NCBI GenBank assembly: GCA_900552015.1
Contig: URXY01000040.1
Location: 1 to 17,890 of the forward strand
Source: an uncultured Eubacteriales bacterium
GTDB taxonomy: Bacteria > Bacillota > Clostridia > Oscillospirales > Oscillospiraceae
Reading direction: 5' to 3'
DNA: 17,890 nucleotides
Shown here in pieces: positions 6,822 through 13,350 of the stretch. The notes under the pieces are model-generated. The model made no database searches. It had not been told where the DNA came from and saw nothing but the letters and a program-made list of their open reading frames with translations. A program made the position numbers and the translations under genes. How positions within the stretch are numbered: position 1 is the stretch's first letter; each line of letters begins with the position of its first letter.

Positions 6822-8012
6822 TTATAAAATGAAAGATTTTTTGCCGCTCGTGAGGTCCTTCCACATCGGGGACATATCGCGAAGGTAAGCGACGACCTCG
6901 GGCACGGCCTTGAGGATGCGGTCCACATCCTCATCGGTGTTCCACTCGCACAGGCTCAGACGCAGCGAGCCGCGCGCCATGTCGCGCGTGCGGCCGATGG
7001 CCAGCAACACATGGCTGGGGTCGAGCGAGCCGGATGTGCACGCGCTGCCGGAAGAGGCGCAGATGCCCTTCGCATCGAGCAGGAGAAGAAGGCTCTCGCC
7101 CTCGATGCCCTCAAAGCAGAAGCTCACATTGCCGGGCAGGCGATCCACGGGATCGCCGTTGAGTGCGCTGTGCGGGATCTTGGAAAGGCCGGCGATCAGG
7201 CGGTCGCGCAGGGCGCTGACCTTCCGGGCGTTTTCATCGATGTGCGCGCAGGCTTCCTCCAGCGCCGCAGCCATGCCCATGATGGCGGGGATGTTCTCCG
7301 TGCCGGCGCGCTTGCCGCGCTCCTGTGCGCCGCCCTCGATGAGGCTCGTGAGGGGAACGCCCTGCCGCGCGTACAGAAGCCCGATGCCCTTCGGGCCGTG
7401 GAACTTGTGCGCGGAGAGGGAGAGCATATCAATGTGCTGCGCCTTTACGTCGATAGGGACATGGCCTGCCGCCTGCACCGCGTCGGTGTGGAAGAGCACG
7501 CCCGCGTCATGGCAGACCTGCCCGATCTCGGCGATCGGCAGAATGGAACCGATCTCGTTGTTGGCATACATGACGGTGACAAGGCAGGTATCCGCGCGGA
7601 TGGCGTCCTTCACCTGCTGCGCCGTGACCGTACCGATGCGGCCGACGGGCAGAAGCTCGACCTCGAAACCCTCCTTTTCAAGCTTTTTGAGCGTGTGCAG
7701 CACGGCGTGATGCTCGAACGCGGTCGAAATGATGTGCTTTTTGCCTTTGCGTTCGCCGAGGCGCGCGGCGGAGAGGATGGCCTGATCGTCGGCCTCGCTG
7801 CCGCCGGAGGTGAAGTAGATCTCACGCGGGGAGGTGTTCAGGCATTTCGCGATGCGCTCGCGTGCGCTGAGCAGCGCCCCAGCCGCCTGCTGGCCGATGG
7901 AATGTAGGCTCGAGGGGTTGCCGTAGACGGTCTCCAGATAGGGAAGCATCGCATCGATCGCTGCGCGGCTCATCTGAGTCGTCGCGGCGTTGTCCGCGTA
8001 AACGGTGGTCAT
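6822..8012 (-). CDS. nifS: Cysteine desulfurase (NifS/IscS family)
   Basis: The enzyme has 396 residues, starting at 8012 behind AAAGGAGGTCTCCT. It is a PLP enzyme that takes sulfur from cysteine as an enzyme persulfide for Fe-S clusters or tRNA thiolation. His101 (FEHHAV), the PLP lysine Lys203 (SAHKFHGPKG), the RAGTENIP motif (235-242) and the persulfide cysteine Cys325 (SSGSACTSG) are all visible. In the usual EADN cofactor-site motif this protein has EADD (73-76), a small change worth noting. The usual clostridial partners iscR and iscU/nifU are not beside it; mnmA follows directly, which suggests tRNA thiolation as a main job. The exact subfamily (NifS or IscS) is uncertain. Confidence 0.94.
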   Translation of the reverse strand: MTTVYADNAATTQMSRAAIDAMLPYLETVYGNPSSLHSIGQQAAGALLSARERIAKCLNTSPREIYFTSGGSEADDQAILSAARLGERKGKKHIISTAFEHHAVLHTLKKLEKEGFEVELLPVGRIGTVTAQQVKDAIRADTCLVTVMYANNEIGSILPIAEIGQVCHDAGVLFHTDAVQAAGHVPIDVKAQHIDMLSLSAHKFHGPKGIGLLYARQGVPLTSLIEGGAQERGKRAGTENIPAIMGMAAALEEACAHIDENARKVSALRDRLIAGLSKIPHSALNGDPVDRLPGNVSFCFEGIEGESLLLLLDAKGICASSGSACTSGSLDPSHVLLAIGRTRDMARGSLRLSLCEWNTDEDVDRILKAVPEVVAYLRDMSPMWKDLTSGKKSFIL

Positions 8013-8064
8013 AGGAGACCTCCTTTGACAGAAATAAAATCCTATCTAATCAGTGTGTTGATAT

Positions 8065-8093
8065 ATGATACCCAGAAAAACATACTTTGTCAA
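8065..8093 (-). promoter_or_regulatory. Promoter of the nifS-mnmA operon
   Basis: On the minus strand TTGACA (8093-8088) and TATCAT (8070-8065) are separated by exactly 17 bases, about 50 bases before the nifS start codon. This is a near-consensus housekeeping sigma promoter. No IscR-type site was recognised. Confidence 0.85.
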
Positions 8094-8171
8094 TGGCTTT
8101 ACAAATGCCGTGCGTACCATTTTGCGAAAAAGGCGGGATGGGGAAGTACAGGAAGGGGATGGTGTCTGGGA

Positions 8172-8215
8172 GCAACCGCCGGTTGCTTGTTTACAGGCGG
8201 AGACCATGATAAAAT
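8172..8215 (+). promoter_or_regulatory. Promoter and possible operator of the Xre regulator gene
   Basis: TTGTTT (8187-8192) and TAAAAT (8210-8215) are 17 bases apart, about 30 bases before the start at 8244. A perfect inverted repeat GCAACC-gcc-GGTTGC (8172-8186) abuts the -35 box. This is a natural place for an autoregulatory operator, although binding is only inferred. Confidence 0.55.
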
Positions 8216-8243
8216 GAGGAAAACCTGAACAGGGAGGGACGGT

Positions 8244-8684
8244 ATGGAGACAAAGGAGGTCCTGCGGACCTTAAGAATGCGGAATGGTCTGTCACAGGAC
8301 GAGCTTGCGGAAAAGCTCTTTGTGACAAGGCAGGCGGTGTCCCGCTGGGAAAATGGGGAGACGACGCCCAATGTGGAGACATTAAAGCTGCTTTCGAGGT
8401 TCTTTGACGTTTCGATCAACACGCTGCTGGGAACGCCGAGACAGCTCATCTGCCAGTGCTGCGGGATGCCGCTGGAGGACAGCACGCTCAGCAGGGAACC
8501 GGACGGCTCGTTGAACGAGGAATACTGCAAGTGGTGCTATGCCGATGGAGCGTTCAAGTATTCCAGCAAGGAAGAGCTGATCGATCTCTGCGTAACGCAT
8601 ATGGCGAGCGAGCAGTGGCCGGCGGAACAGGTCCGCGCGCATATGGAAGCTGTGGTGCCGCAGTTGTCGCATTGGAAAAGGTGA
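8244..8684 (+). CDS. Xre-family regulator with C-terminal zinc ribbon
   Basis: This 146-residue protein starts at ATG 8244 after AGGGAGGG. Residues 5-62 are a helix-turn-helix of the HTH_3 type (GLSQDELAEKLFVTRQAVSRWENG). Residues 68-108 form a zinc-ribbon domain of the CQCCGMPLED / DGS / YCKWCYADG type, with ligands likely Cys70, Cys73, Cys95 and Cys98. The C-terminal helical tail matches the same domain family. Such proteins are putative DNA-binding regulators; the zinc ribbon may sense metal or redox, or simply hold the fold. It is divergent from nifS and followed by a terminator, so it is a single-gene unit. Its targets are unknown; autoregulation through the 8172-8186 palindrome is possible. 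Confidence 0.88.
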   Translation: METKEVLRTLRMRNGLSQDELAEKLFVTRQAVSRWENGETTPNVETLKLLSRFFDVSINTLLGTPRQLICQCCGMPLEDSTLSREPDGSLNEEYCKWCYADGAFKYSSKEELIDLCVTHMASEQWPAEQVRAHMEAVVPQLSHWKR

Positions 8685-8704
8685 ACGGACGGACCCTCAC
8701 ACTG

Positions 8705-8734
8705 CCCCGCGCCGCTTGACGGCGCAGGGGTTTT
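8705..8734 (+). terminator. Terminator of the Xre gene
   Basis: CCCCGCGCCG (8705-8714) pairs with CGGCGC-A-GGGG (8720-8730, one bulged A) and is followed by TTTT. It lies 20 bases after the stop codon. The -35 box of the next promoter lies partly in its loop. Confidence 0.8.
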
Positions 8735-8744
8735 GTGATATCCT
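8716..8744 (+). promoter_or_regulatory. Promoter of the cobalamin-riboswitch operon
   Basis: TTGACG (8716-8721) and TATCCT (8739-8744) are separated by 17 bases and lie about 20 bases before the riboswitch. The -35 box falls in the loop and right arm of the preceding terminator, an unusually compact arrangement. Confidence 0.7.
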
Positions 8745-8764
8745 GTCGCAGCAAACTGAATAGG

Positions 8765-8925
8765 ACTTGAGGTGCCGCCGGGAGGCGGCCGAACAGGGAA
8801 GCGGGGTGTAAATCCCCAGCGGAGCCGCCGCCGTGATGGAAGAGCCCGTTTTCGATATGCCACTGGATCATTCCGGGAAGGTGAAAACGGACGGGGAAGC
8901 CTGAGCCGGAAGACCTGCCTCAAGT
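8765..8925 (+). ncRNA. Cobalamin (B12) riboswitch aptamer
   Basis: P1 is closed by ACTTGAGG (8765-8772) and CCTCAAGT (8918-8925). Between them are the hallmarks of the class in the right order: the GGTGCCGCC start, GAACAGGGAAG, the GTAAATCCCCAGCGGAGCC core (B12 box region), GCCGCCGTGATGGAAG, and the 3' part GGAAGCCTGAGCCGGAAGACC. These RNAs bind adenosylcobalamin or a related corrinoid and normally switch transport or synthesis genes off when it is abundant. It precedes the DUF4430 and ECF genes. Confidence 0.95.
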
Positions 8926-8970
8926 GCCGTACAAAGCGCCGCGGATCTTCGGCTAAAAAGTACACGCTCA

Positions 8971-9015
8971 GCAGGGCGGAGAGTTTCTCCGGCCTGCCGG
9001 TCTCTTCTTTCTTTG
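8971..9015 (+). terminator. Possible expression-platform terminator of the B12 riboswitch
   Basis: GCAGGGCGGAGA (8971-8982) pairs with TCTCCGGCCTGC (8986-8997) with one internal G-G mismatch. A pyrimidine-rich, T-interrupted tail (TCTCTTCTTTCTTTG) follows. It lies between the aptamer and the first gene, so it may be the regulated terminator. The tail is not a clean T run, so efficiency is uncertain. Confidence 0.55.
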
Positions 9016-9051
9016 TATGGCTTGCCAAAACAAAAAAGGAGAGATTTTTTC

Positions 9052-9453
9052 ATGGAGAAAAAGAACAACAAGAAGGGCCTTATTGCCCTCGCGGTGGTCC
9101 TCGTGCTGGCCATCGCCGCGCTCATCATCTGGCAGGTGAACAAGCCCGAGCCGCAGCAGGGCGGCAAGGAGATCACTGTCAACGTTACGCACCTTGACGG
9201 CGATGAAGTGTCCTACACCATCAGCACCGATGAAGAGTACCTGCGCGGCGCGCTCGAACAGGAGGACCTTATCGAGGGCACTGAGAGCGAGTACGGCCTT
9301 TATGTTACGACTGTGGACGGCGAGACTGCCGACGACAGCAAGCAGGAGTGGTGGGGCTACAGCGTCAACGGTGAATTCGCCGAGCTTGGCGTGGACAGTC
9401 AGCCCGTTGCGGACGGCGACGTCTACGACTTCGTCCTGAATGTCGGTTGGTAA
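9052..9453 (+). CDS. Membrane-anchored DUF4430 (transcobalamin-like) protein
   Basis: This is a 133-residue protein with start ATG 9052, eight or so bases after AAAGGAGA; a longer in-frame start at 9013 lacks a good site. Residues 1-8 are basic, 9-29 form a hydrophobic anchor (GLIALAVVLVLAIAALIIW), and the rest should lie outside the membrane. The outer domain shows the DUF4430 pattern: a strand KEITVNVTHLDG, the segment YGLYVTTVDGE, and WWGYSVNGEFAELGVDSQPVADGD with the typical WxxxVNG and GDxYDF turns. This domain resembles the C-terminal part of transcobalamin. Behind a B12 riboswitch and overlapping an ECF substrate component, it probably binds corrinoid outside the cell and passes it to the transporter. 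That role is inferred from context. Confidence 0.88.
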   Translation: MEKKNNKKGLIALAVVLVLAIAALIIWQVNKPEPQQGGKEITVNVTHLDGDEVSYTISTDEEYLRGALEQEDLIEGTESEYGLYVTTVDGETADDSKQEWWGYSVNGEFAELGVDSQPVADGDVYDFVLNVGW

Positions 9454-9961
9454 GACCTCACGCCTGAGCATCCGCGAGATCGCGGAGCTCTCGCTCATCT
9501 GCGCGCTGATGGTCGCGGGAAAAGAGAGCCTGCGCCTCATCCCAAATGTTCATCCGGTCACGCTTTTGCTGCTGCTGGCGACGGCGGTGTACGGCGCCAA
9601 GGCGCTCTATCCCGCTTTCGGCTTCGCCCTGCTCGAGATCGCGCTCTACGGCGCGGGACTATGGAACCTGATGTACCTCTATGTCTGGCCCATTGTTGTG
9701 TTTGCGGCGCTGCCGATCCGGCAAAGCCGCAGCCGCGCGCTCTGGGCTGCCCTTGCGGGGCTGCACGGGCTGTGCTTCGGCGCACTGTGCGCCATCCCGT
9801 ATTTTTTCATCGGCGGGTGGCAGATGGCCTTTTCGTGGTGGGCGTCGGGCATCCCGTATGACGTCATCCACTGTGTTTCGAACACGGTCTTGACCTTCGT
9901 GCTGCTGCCGCCGCTGCGAGAGCTGCTCGAAACGCTCAAAGCCCGCCAGACCGGAAGATAA
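9440..9961 (+). CDS. ECF transporter S component, probably for cobalamin or a precursor
   Basis: This 173-residue membrane protein overlaps the DUF4430 gene by 14 bases, which implies translational coupling. It has about five to six hydrophobic segments (around 15-30, 38-55, 58-75, 78-95, 98-125 and 140-160) and the small size of an S component. The short helical N-terminus SIREIAELSLICALM is typical of this superfamily, where an alanine-rich first helix contacts the EcfT partner. The energising EcfA/EcfT proteins are not encoded here, so it would use the shared module (group II ECF). The B12 riboswitch upstream is the reason for assigning a corrinoid substrate; the specific subfamily (CblT or CbrT, for example) cannot be fixed by eye. 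Confidence 0.85.
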   Translation: MSVGKTSRLSIREIAELSLICALMVAGKESLRLIPNVHPVTLLLLLATAVYGAKALYPAFGFALLEIALYGAGLWNLMYLYVWPIVVFAALPIRQSRSRALWAALAGLHGLCFGALCAIPYFFIGGWQMAFSWWASGIPYDVIHCVSNTVLTFVLLPPLRELLETLKARQTGR

Positions 9962-9970
9962 AAACGCAAA

Positions 9971-10007
9971 AAAGGAAGGGCCGCTCAATTTGAGCGGCCC
10001 TTCCTTT
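9971..10007. terminator. Bidirectional terminator between the ECF and VWA genes
   Basis: A perfect 18-bp inverted repeat (AAAGGAAGGGCCGCTCAA at 9971-9988 with its complement at 9990-10007). On the minus strand it is followed by a T-rich run (TTTTTTGCGTTTT); on the plus strand by TTTGAT. It sits between two converging genes and can serve both. Confidence 0.88.
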
Positions 10008-10032
10008 GATAGGGGTGGAGAAAGTTGCGTGA

Positions 10033-12021
10033 TCATTTTTCCAGCTGCGTCCAGTCGCGCGTTTCGCGCAGCTCGGTCCACTTTTCATACGCGGAGTTCG
10101 TCTTGAACTCGTAGTAGTGGCTGTTGGTCGCCTCCTGGACCGCCAGATAGTACCACGCCTTCTTGTCGGCGTTGTCGGTCCAGGTGACCATATCCGGGAG
10201 CAGGTCGTCCTCGGTCTCGGGCTTGCGGTCCAGCACGCGGTTGACGAGCGTCATGGTCTCCGCGCGGGTGATGCTGCGCTGGGGACCGAACGTGCCGTCG
10301 GGATAACCGATGATGTAAGCGAAGTGGTCGGTCGTGTTCAGGCCCAGCGCATCATCGTCTTCGATCTCGACGGTGGGAGCGGGCGGGATGATGGGATAAT
10401 ACGGATAGCTGACGGCGTAGGAGACCGAGGGCTTGGGGAACACCTCCCCGGTGGGATCCAGCTCACTACCAAGACTGTTCACTGGGAACAGCTTGGCGGA
10501 TCCGTTGGTGTAAAGCGCAAATTTCGAATCGACGGTTGCTTTCGTGTAATCGTCGTACCCATCGCCGTTCAGGTCGGTCACACCGTAGGTGCCGGGCGCG
10601 GTTTGGGGATCTGTCAGCTTGACCGTGTAGGATAGCTGGACCGGCGCAAGGTTGAAGACATCCTCGTAGATCATCCAGGTAAAGGTTTTTGTATTCCCAT
10701 TGTACTCAACTGTGAAACGAGGCGTGCTATTATCGCCAAAGCTCCAAGTATTTGCGGCCTTATCGAATGTGCCGCCAACCGGCACGCCGCCGACGGTCAG
10801 CTCGAAGCTCTTCACATCAAGGTCAAATGCAGCACCGATCGTGTCCTCGACCTTGGAACCGGCACTGACAGCGTAAAGGATGTCGTTCTCAATATCTGCA
10901 AAGTTGAGGGTTTTACCATCGTTTAAGTAATTCATAAAGCAGTGCGAATCATCGGAGTTACCTGCTCCCGCTGAGCCATCAGCGACGGCAATAGAGTATG
11001 CATTGCATCCTGTTTCTTTGATCTGCTGCCAAACCTGATTGGCATAATAGAATGCCATATCCCGGTTGTTGGCAGTCCGCCCTTCACAAGGCTGTGACTT
11101 AAAATCTTTGCTGGGGATTCCCTTATTAAAATTATTATCATACTCACAGTGATAATCGTAATCGTACCCCGTTTTTCCGTTGCCGTTTACCGTTTCATTT
11201 CTGGCCTTCACATCGGCCAAGTATGCTTGCCATGCAGCAACATCAGCCGTATTTGTTGGTCTGGCAATATTTCTCTCGTCGTAGCCTGCTCCGCCATTGC
11301 TTGGGCTGTAGAGTCCCTGATCGTTAAATCCGCCAGCAGCGCCTTCGTAGTTTTCTTTGGTATAGTAAGAGCGTGTAAACGGCGAATCGCTCGCCCAGTT
11401 ACCATCTTTGCTGTAAAGATAGGTAGAACCGTCCGAAACCAGAATCAGATATTTTCTACTTACTGAAACATTTGAGTGTTCTTCTAAGGTTTCCTTACCC
11501 GCAAGAAGGCCAGCGTGAATATTGGTACCGCCACCGCTTGTGTTATCCATAGCTGTTTCGATATCAGTAATCTGGGTCGATAAATCAAACCAATCAGATC
11601 TTGTAGCCTTTCGATTAAACTGTACGACGCAAACATTTATTGTAGCGCCACTTTCTTTCTCTGAACTCTTTAAATCGGTCAGTAGTTTAAGGGCCTCGTT
11701 ACGAGCGTTCGAATTGGCCGATGTAGAATCATCCATTACAAACACAACATCGCTGGACAGCTTCTCCTCCGCGCTGGGCAGGGACAGCGTCACCGTAGAC
11801 GTCCACGTGCTCGTATCCAGCTGAGTCGCGGTTTTGGATTTGGATCTATTGCCGGGGGCGGCCGGGAATACCTCGGCGGTCGGGTCCAGCTCGGCAGCAT
11901 AGCCCTCGGCGGCCCACGTATCGGTTTCATCCGCCAGCACGTTCAGCGGCACCACGGTCAGCATCATCACGATGACCAGTACCCAGGTGAGAAGGCGCTT
12001 GCCAAACTTCTTCTCAGACAT
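10033..12021 (-). CDS. Exported VWA-domain protein with C-terminal SLH repeat
   Basis: This is a 662-residue surface protein starting at 12021 behind AAGAAGGAGAA. A signal peptide spans about 1-30 (basic start, hydrophobic core LLTWVLVIVMML, cleavage after VLA). A von Willebrand A domain covers about 88-390, with the metal site DDSTS (97-101), the GGGTNIHAGL threonine and LVSDGS aspartate, so it should bind a divalent ion and a ligand. A beta-sandwich-like adhesin region follows (about 390-510), then a proline-rich linker and one clear SLH repeat (about 568-612, YIIGYPDGTFGPQRSITRAE) that would anchor it to secondary cell wall polymer. Only one full SLH is visible where three are usual. The motif ELDPT[AG]EVFP occurs at 44-53 and again near 520. 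The central DNA is AT-rich against GC-rich ends. Confidence 0.92.
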   Translation of the reverse strand: MSEKKFGKRLLTWVLVIVMMLTVVPLNVLADETDTWAAEGYAAELDPTAEVFPAAPGNRSKSKTATQLDTSTWTSTVTLSLPSAEEKLSSDVVFVMDDSTSANSNARNEALKLLTDLKSSEKESGATINVCVVQFNRKATRSDWFDLSTQITDIETAMDNTSGGGTNIHAGLLAGKETLEEHSNVSVSRKYLILVSDGSTYLYSKDGNWASDSPFTRSYYTKENYEGAAGGFNDQGLYSPSNGGAGYDERNIARPTNTADVAAWQAYLADVKARNETVNGNGKTGYDYDYHCEYDNNFNKGIPSKDFKSQPCEGRTANNRDMAFYYANQVWQQIKETGCNAYSIAVADGSAGAGNSDDSHCFMNYLNDGKTLNFADIENDILYAVSAGSKVEDTIGAAFDLDVKSFELTVGGVPVGGTFDKAANTWSFGDNSTPRFTVEYNGNTKTFTWMIYEDVFNLAPVQLSYTVKLTDPQTAPGTYGVTDLNGDGYDDYTKATVDSKFALYTNGSAKLFPVNSLGSELDPTGEVFPKPSVSYAVSYPYYPIIPPAPTVEIEDDDALGLNTTDHFAYIIGYPDGTFGPQRSITRAETMTLVNRVLDRKPETEDDLLPDMVTWTDNADKKAWYYLAVQEATNSHYYEFKTNSAYEKWTELRETRDWTQLEK
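10435..10464. repeat. Direct repeat, copy A, in the VWA gene
   Basis: This 30-bp segment matches 11863-11892 at 24 of 30 positions in the same orientation. It encodes the motif ELDPTGEVFP near residue 520, on the boundary between AT-rich and GC-rich coding DNA. Confidence 0.75.
11863..11892. repeat. Direct repeat, copy B, in the VWA gene
   Basis: This is the partner of 10435-10464 (24 of 30 identical). It encodes ELDPTAEVFP at residues 44-53, just after the signal peptide. Confidence 0.75.
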
Positions 12022-12031
12022 AAAAAATTCT

Positions 12032-12060
12032 CCTTCTTGGTCCTGGCGGCCCGAAGAAGG
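12032..12060 (-). promoter_or_regulatory. Hairpin that hides the VWA ribosome binding site
   Basis: In the minus-strand transcript CCTTCTT (12060-12054) can pair with AAGAAGG (12038-12032), which is the start of the AAGAAGGAG ribosome binding site. The hairpin sits between the riboswitch and the start codon at 12021, so it may couple ligand binding to translation. Confidence 0.5.
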
Positions 12061-12071
12061 GGGATGAAAAA

Positions 12072-12160
12072 TACTTTGGCAACCGGCTGCTATGCGGCGT
12101 TTCCGCCGGGTAGGCCCGTGGCTTTGCGAGACCGGCTTTCGTCGGCTGTGCTCTTTTCTG
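12072..12160 (-). ncRNA. Cyclic-di-GMP class I (GEMM) riboswitch upstream of the VWA gene, divergent
   Basis: On the minus strand the conserved landmarks come in order: a GAAA tetraloop on a short P2 (CCGAC-GAAA-GCCGG), then CGCAAAGCCACGGGCCTA, a second GAAA-capped hairpin (GGCG-GAAA-CGCC), then TAGCAGCCGGTTGCC. These match GEMM-I well. The 5' strand is unusual: AGCACAGCC stands where GGCAAACC is expected, which shortens P1, and one extra base follows P2. It is therefore a divergent member; ligand binding is likely but not certain. Confidence 0.8.
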
Positions 12161-12222
12161 TACCATCGCCCGCCTCGACGAGCCGCACAGATAAACGTAT
12201 TACCAAATATTTTGCGCCATGT

Positions 12223-12250
12223 ATTATAGCAGAATATGACAAAAAATCAA
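12223..12250 (-). promoter_or_regulatory. Promoter of the VWA gene
   Basis: On the minus strand TTGATT (12250-12245) and a perfect TATAAT (12228-12223) are 16 bases apart. Transcription would start near 12216 and include the riboswitch. Confidence 0.8.
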
Positions 12251-12298
12251 GTAGCTATTAGGAAAACTTTTCTGCTTTCGTTAAAACGGCGTTAAAAA

Positions 12299-12321
12299 GC
12301 AAAAAAGACCCGCTGCGGGTC
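12299..12321 (-). terminator. Terminator of the transglutaminase-like gene
   Basis: GACCCG/CGGGTC with a CAG loop is followed on the minus strand by six Ts. It lies 18 bases after the stop codon and separates this gene from the VWA unit, so each has its own transcript. Confidence 0.88.
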
Positions 12322-12339
12322 GCTGCATTCGTTGTGAAA

Positions 12340-13176
12340 TTATTTGGCGGACACGACGGCGAGGGAGTCGCTCTGCTGGCTGTAGGTCAGGGGAGAGACG
12401 CAGCCCGCGAGATCGGCGGCGTTCAGCACACGTCTGGTCACGGCGTAGGTGAGGTCGATCTGGTACCAGCTGCCGTCCACGTTGACCTTGTTCCAGGCGT
12501 GGTAGCTGCTGCCGGCGTAGCCCTTGGTGAGAGAGCAGGGGATGCTCTGGCTGCGGCACATGGCGGCGAAGAGGGAAGCGAGGTCGTAGCAGATGCCCTT
12601 GTTGCTGTTCAGGGTGGTGGCGGTGTCGGGGATGTACTTGCTGACCTTGCCGGAGGTGATGTCGTTCGCGAGCTTGGTGTCGTAGGTGTAGTGGCCGGCG
12701 ATGTAGTTGTAGATCGCGGTGATCTTCTCGGCGTCGGTCTTGGCGTCTTTGCAAAGCTCGGCGGCCTTCTTGCTCACGGCGTCGCCGGAGGTGAACTGCA
12801 CGTCGGTCGTGGCGATGAGGTAAGGGGCGTAGGCGTTTTCGATCTTGGCGTTGACCTTCTTGCTGGTCACGACGCGGTAGGTCGTGCCGGAGATGTTCTC
12901 GCAGAGGGAGATGGTGTAGGTGCCGTCACCCTGCTCGAGAGAGAAGACGGCGTCCTTGCCGCTCGGGCAGTTCTTGTAGGCGATCTTGCCGCCCTGATAC
13001 TGGATGCCGACCTTCAGCTTAGCGCTGGAAGTGTAGTTGACGGTGACGAAGCCGTACTTGGCGTTGGACGCGTCAATGGTAGTGCCATTGGCGGCGCTGG
13101 CGTTCATCACGCCAAACATGGAAACCAAAGTGAGCGCTGCGATCAAAACGCAGACATAACGAAACAGCCGTTTCAT
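12340..13176 (-). CDS. Secreted transglutaminase-like protein
   Basis: This 278-residue exported protein starts at 13176 with an AAAGGAG site 8 bases upstream. A signal peptide covers 1-29 (cleavage near NASA|A). An N-terminal beta-rich region (30-130) precedes a transglutaminase/protease-like domain (about 135-245) with the full triad: Cys196 (NKGICYDLASLF), His226 (SYHAWNKV) and Asp241 (WYQIDLTYA). Such bacterial enzymes cleave or crosslink peptide bonds; the substrate here is unknown. It has no sortase signal or SLH repeat, so it is probably released or held by other contacts. A GEMM riboswitch ends directly at its ribosome binding site, so cyclic dinucleotide levels should set its translation. 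High-GC codon use matches the core chromosome. Confidence 0.92.
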   Translation of the reverse strand: MKRLFRYVCVLIAALTLVSMFGVMNASAANGTTIDASNAKYGFVTVNYTSSAKLKVGIQYQGGKIAYKNCPSGKDAVFSLEQGDGTYTISLCENISGTTYRVVTSKKVNAKIENAYAPYLIATTDVQFTSGDAVSKKAAELCKDAKTDAEKITAIYNYIAGHYTYDTKLANDITSGKVSKYIPDTATTLNSNKGICYDLASLFAAMCRSQSIPCSLTKGYAGSSYHAWNKVNVDGSWYQIDLTYAVTRRVLNAADLAGCVSPLTYSQQSDSLAVVSAK

Positions 13177-13190
13177 ACGGCGATCTCCTT

Positions 13191-13274
13191 TCGGTAACTG
13201 GCTGCCAGCCCTGTTCCCAGGGGTAAGGCCCTATAGCTTTGCGTCGCTGGTTTTCACCGGGTTTGCTATTATCG
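13191..13274 (-). ncRNA. Cyclic-di-GMP class I (GEMM) riboswitch upstream of the transglutaminase gene
   Basis: The minus strand carries GCAAACC, a GGT-GAAA-ACC hairpin, GCGACGCAAAGCTATAGGG, a CCCTG-GGAA-CAGGG hairpin, then GGCAGCCAGTTACCGA. All core elements of GEMM-I are present and correctly spaced. The AAAGGAG ribosome binding site (13191-13185) starts inside the closing sequence, so control by access to the site is likely. The 5' strand reads AATAGCAAACC, with A at the position where most members have a G (equivalent to G20 of V. cholerae Vc2). Confidence 0.92.
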
Positions 13275-13321
13275 TTTGAGATGCGGTCGAAGCGGCTGCA
13301 CCTACTCTTTTTTACGCACTT

Positions 13322-13350
13322 ACTGTATGACGCCGTTCGACCTTTGTCAA
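13322..13350 (-). promoter_or_regulatory. Promoter of the transglutaminase-like gene
   Basis: On the minus strand TTGACA (13350-13345) and TACAGT (13327-13322) are 17 bases apart, about 50 bases before the riboswitch. Confidence 0.78.

Noticed and set aside
5804..7907. Long plus-strand frames opposite mnmA and nifS
   Set aside because: The minus-strand proteins are unmistakable; the opposite frames have shadow-type composition and no ribosome binding sites.
8025..8228. 67-codon plus-strand frame between nifS and the Xre gene
   Set aside because: It covers both divergent promoters and has no credible product.
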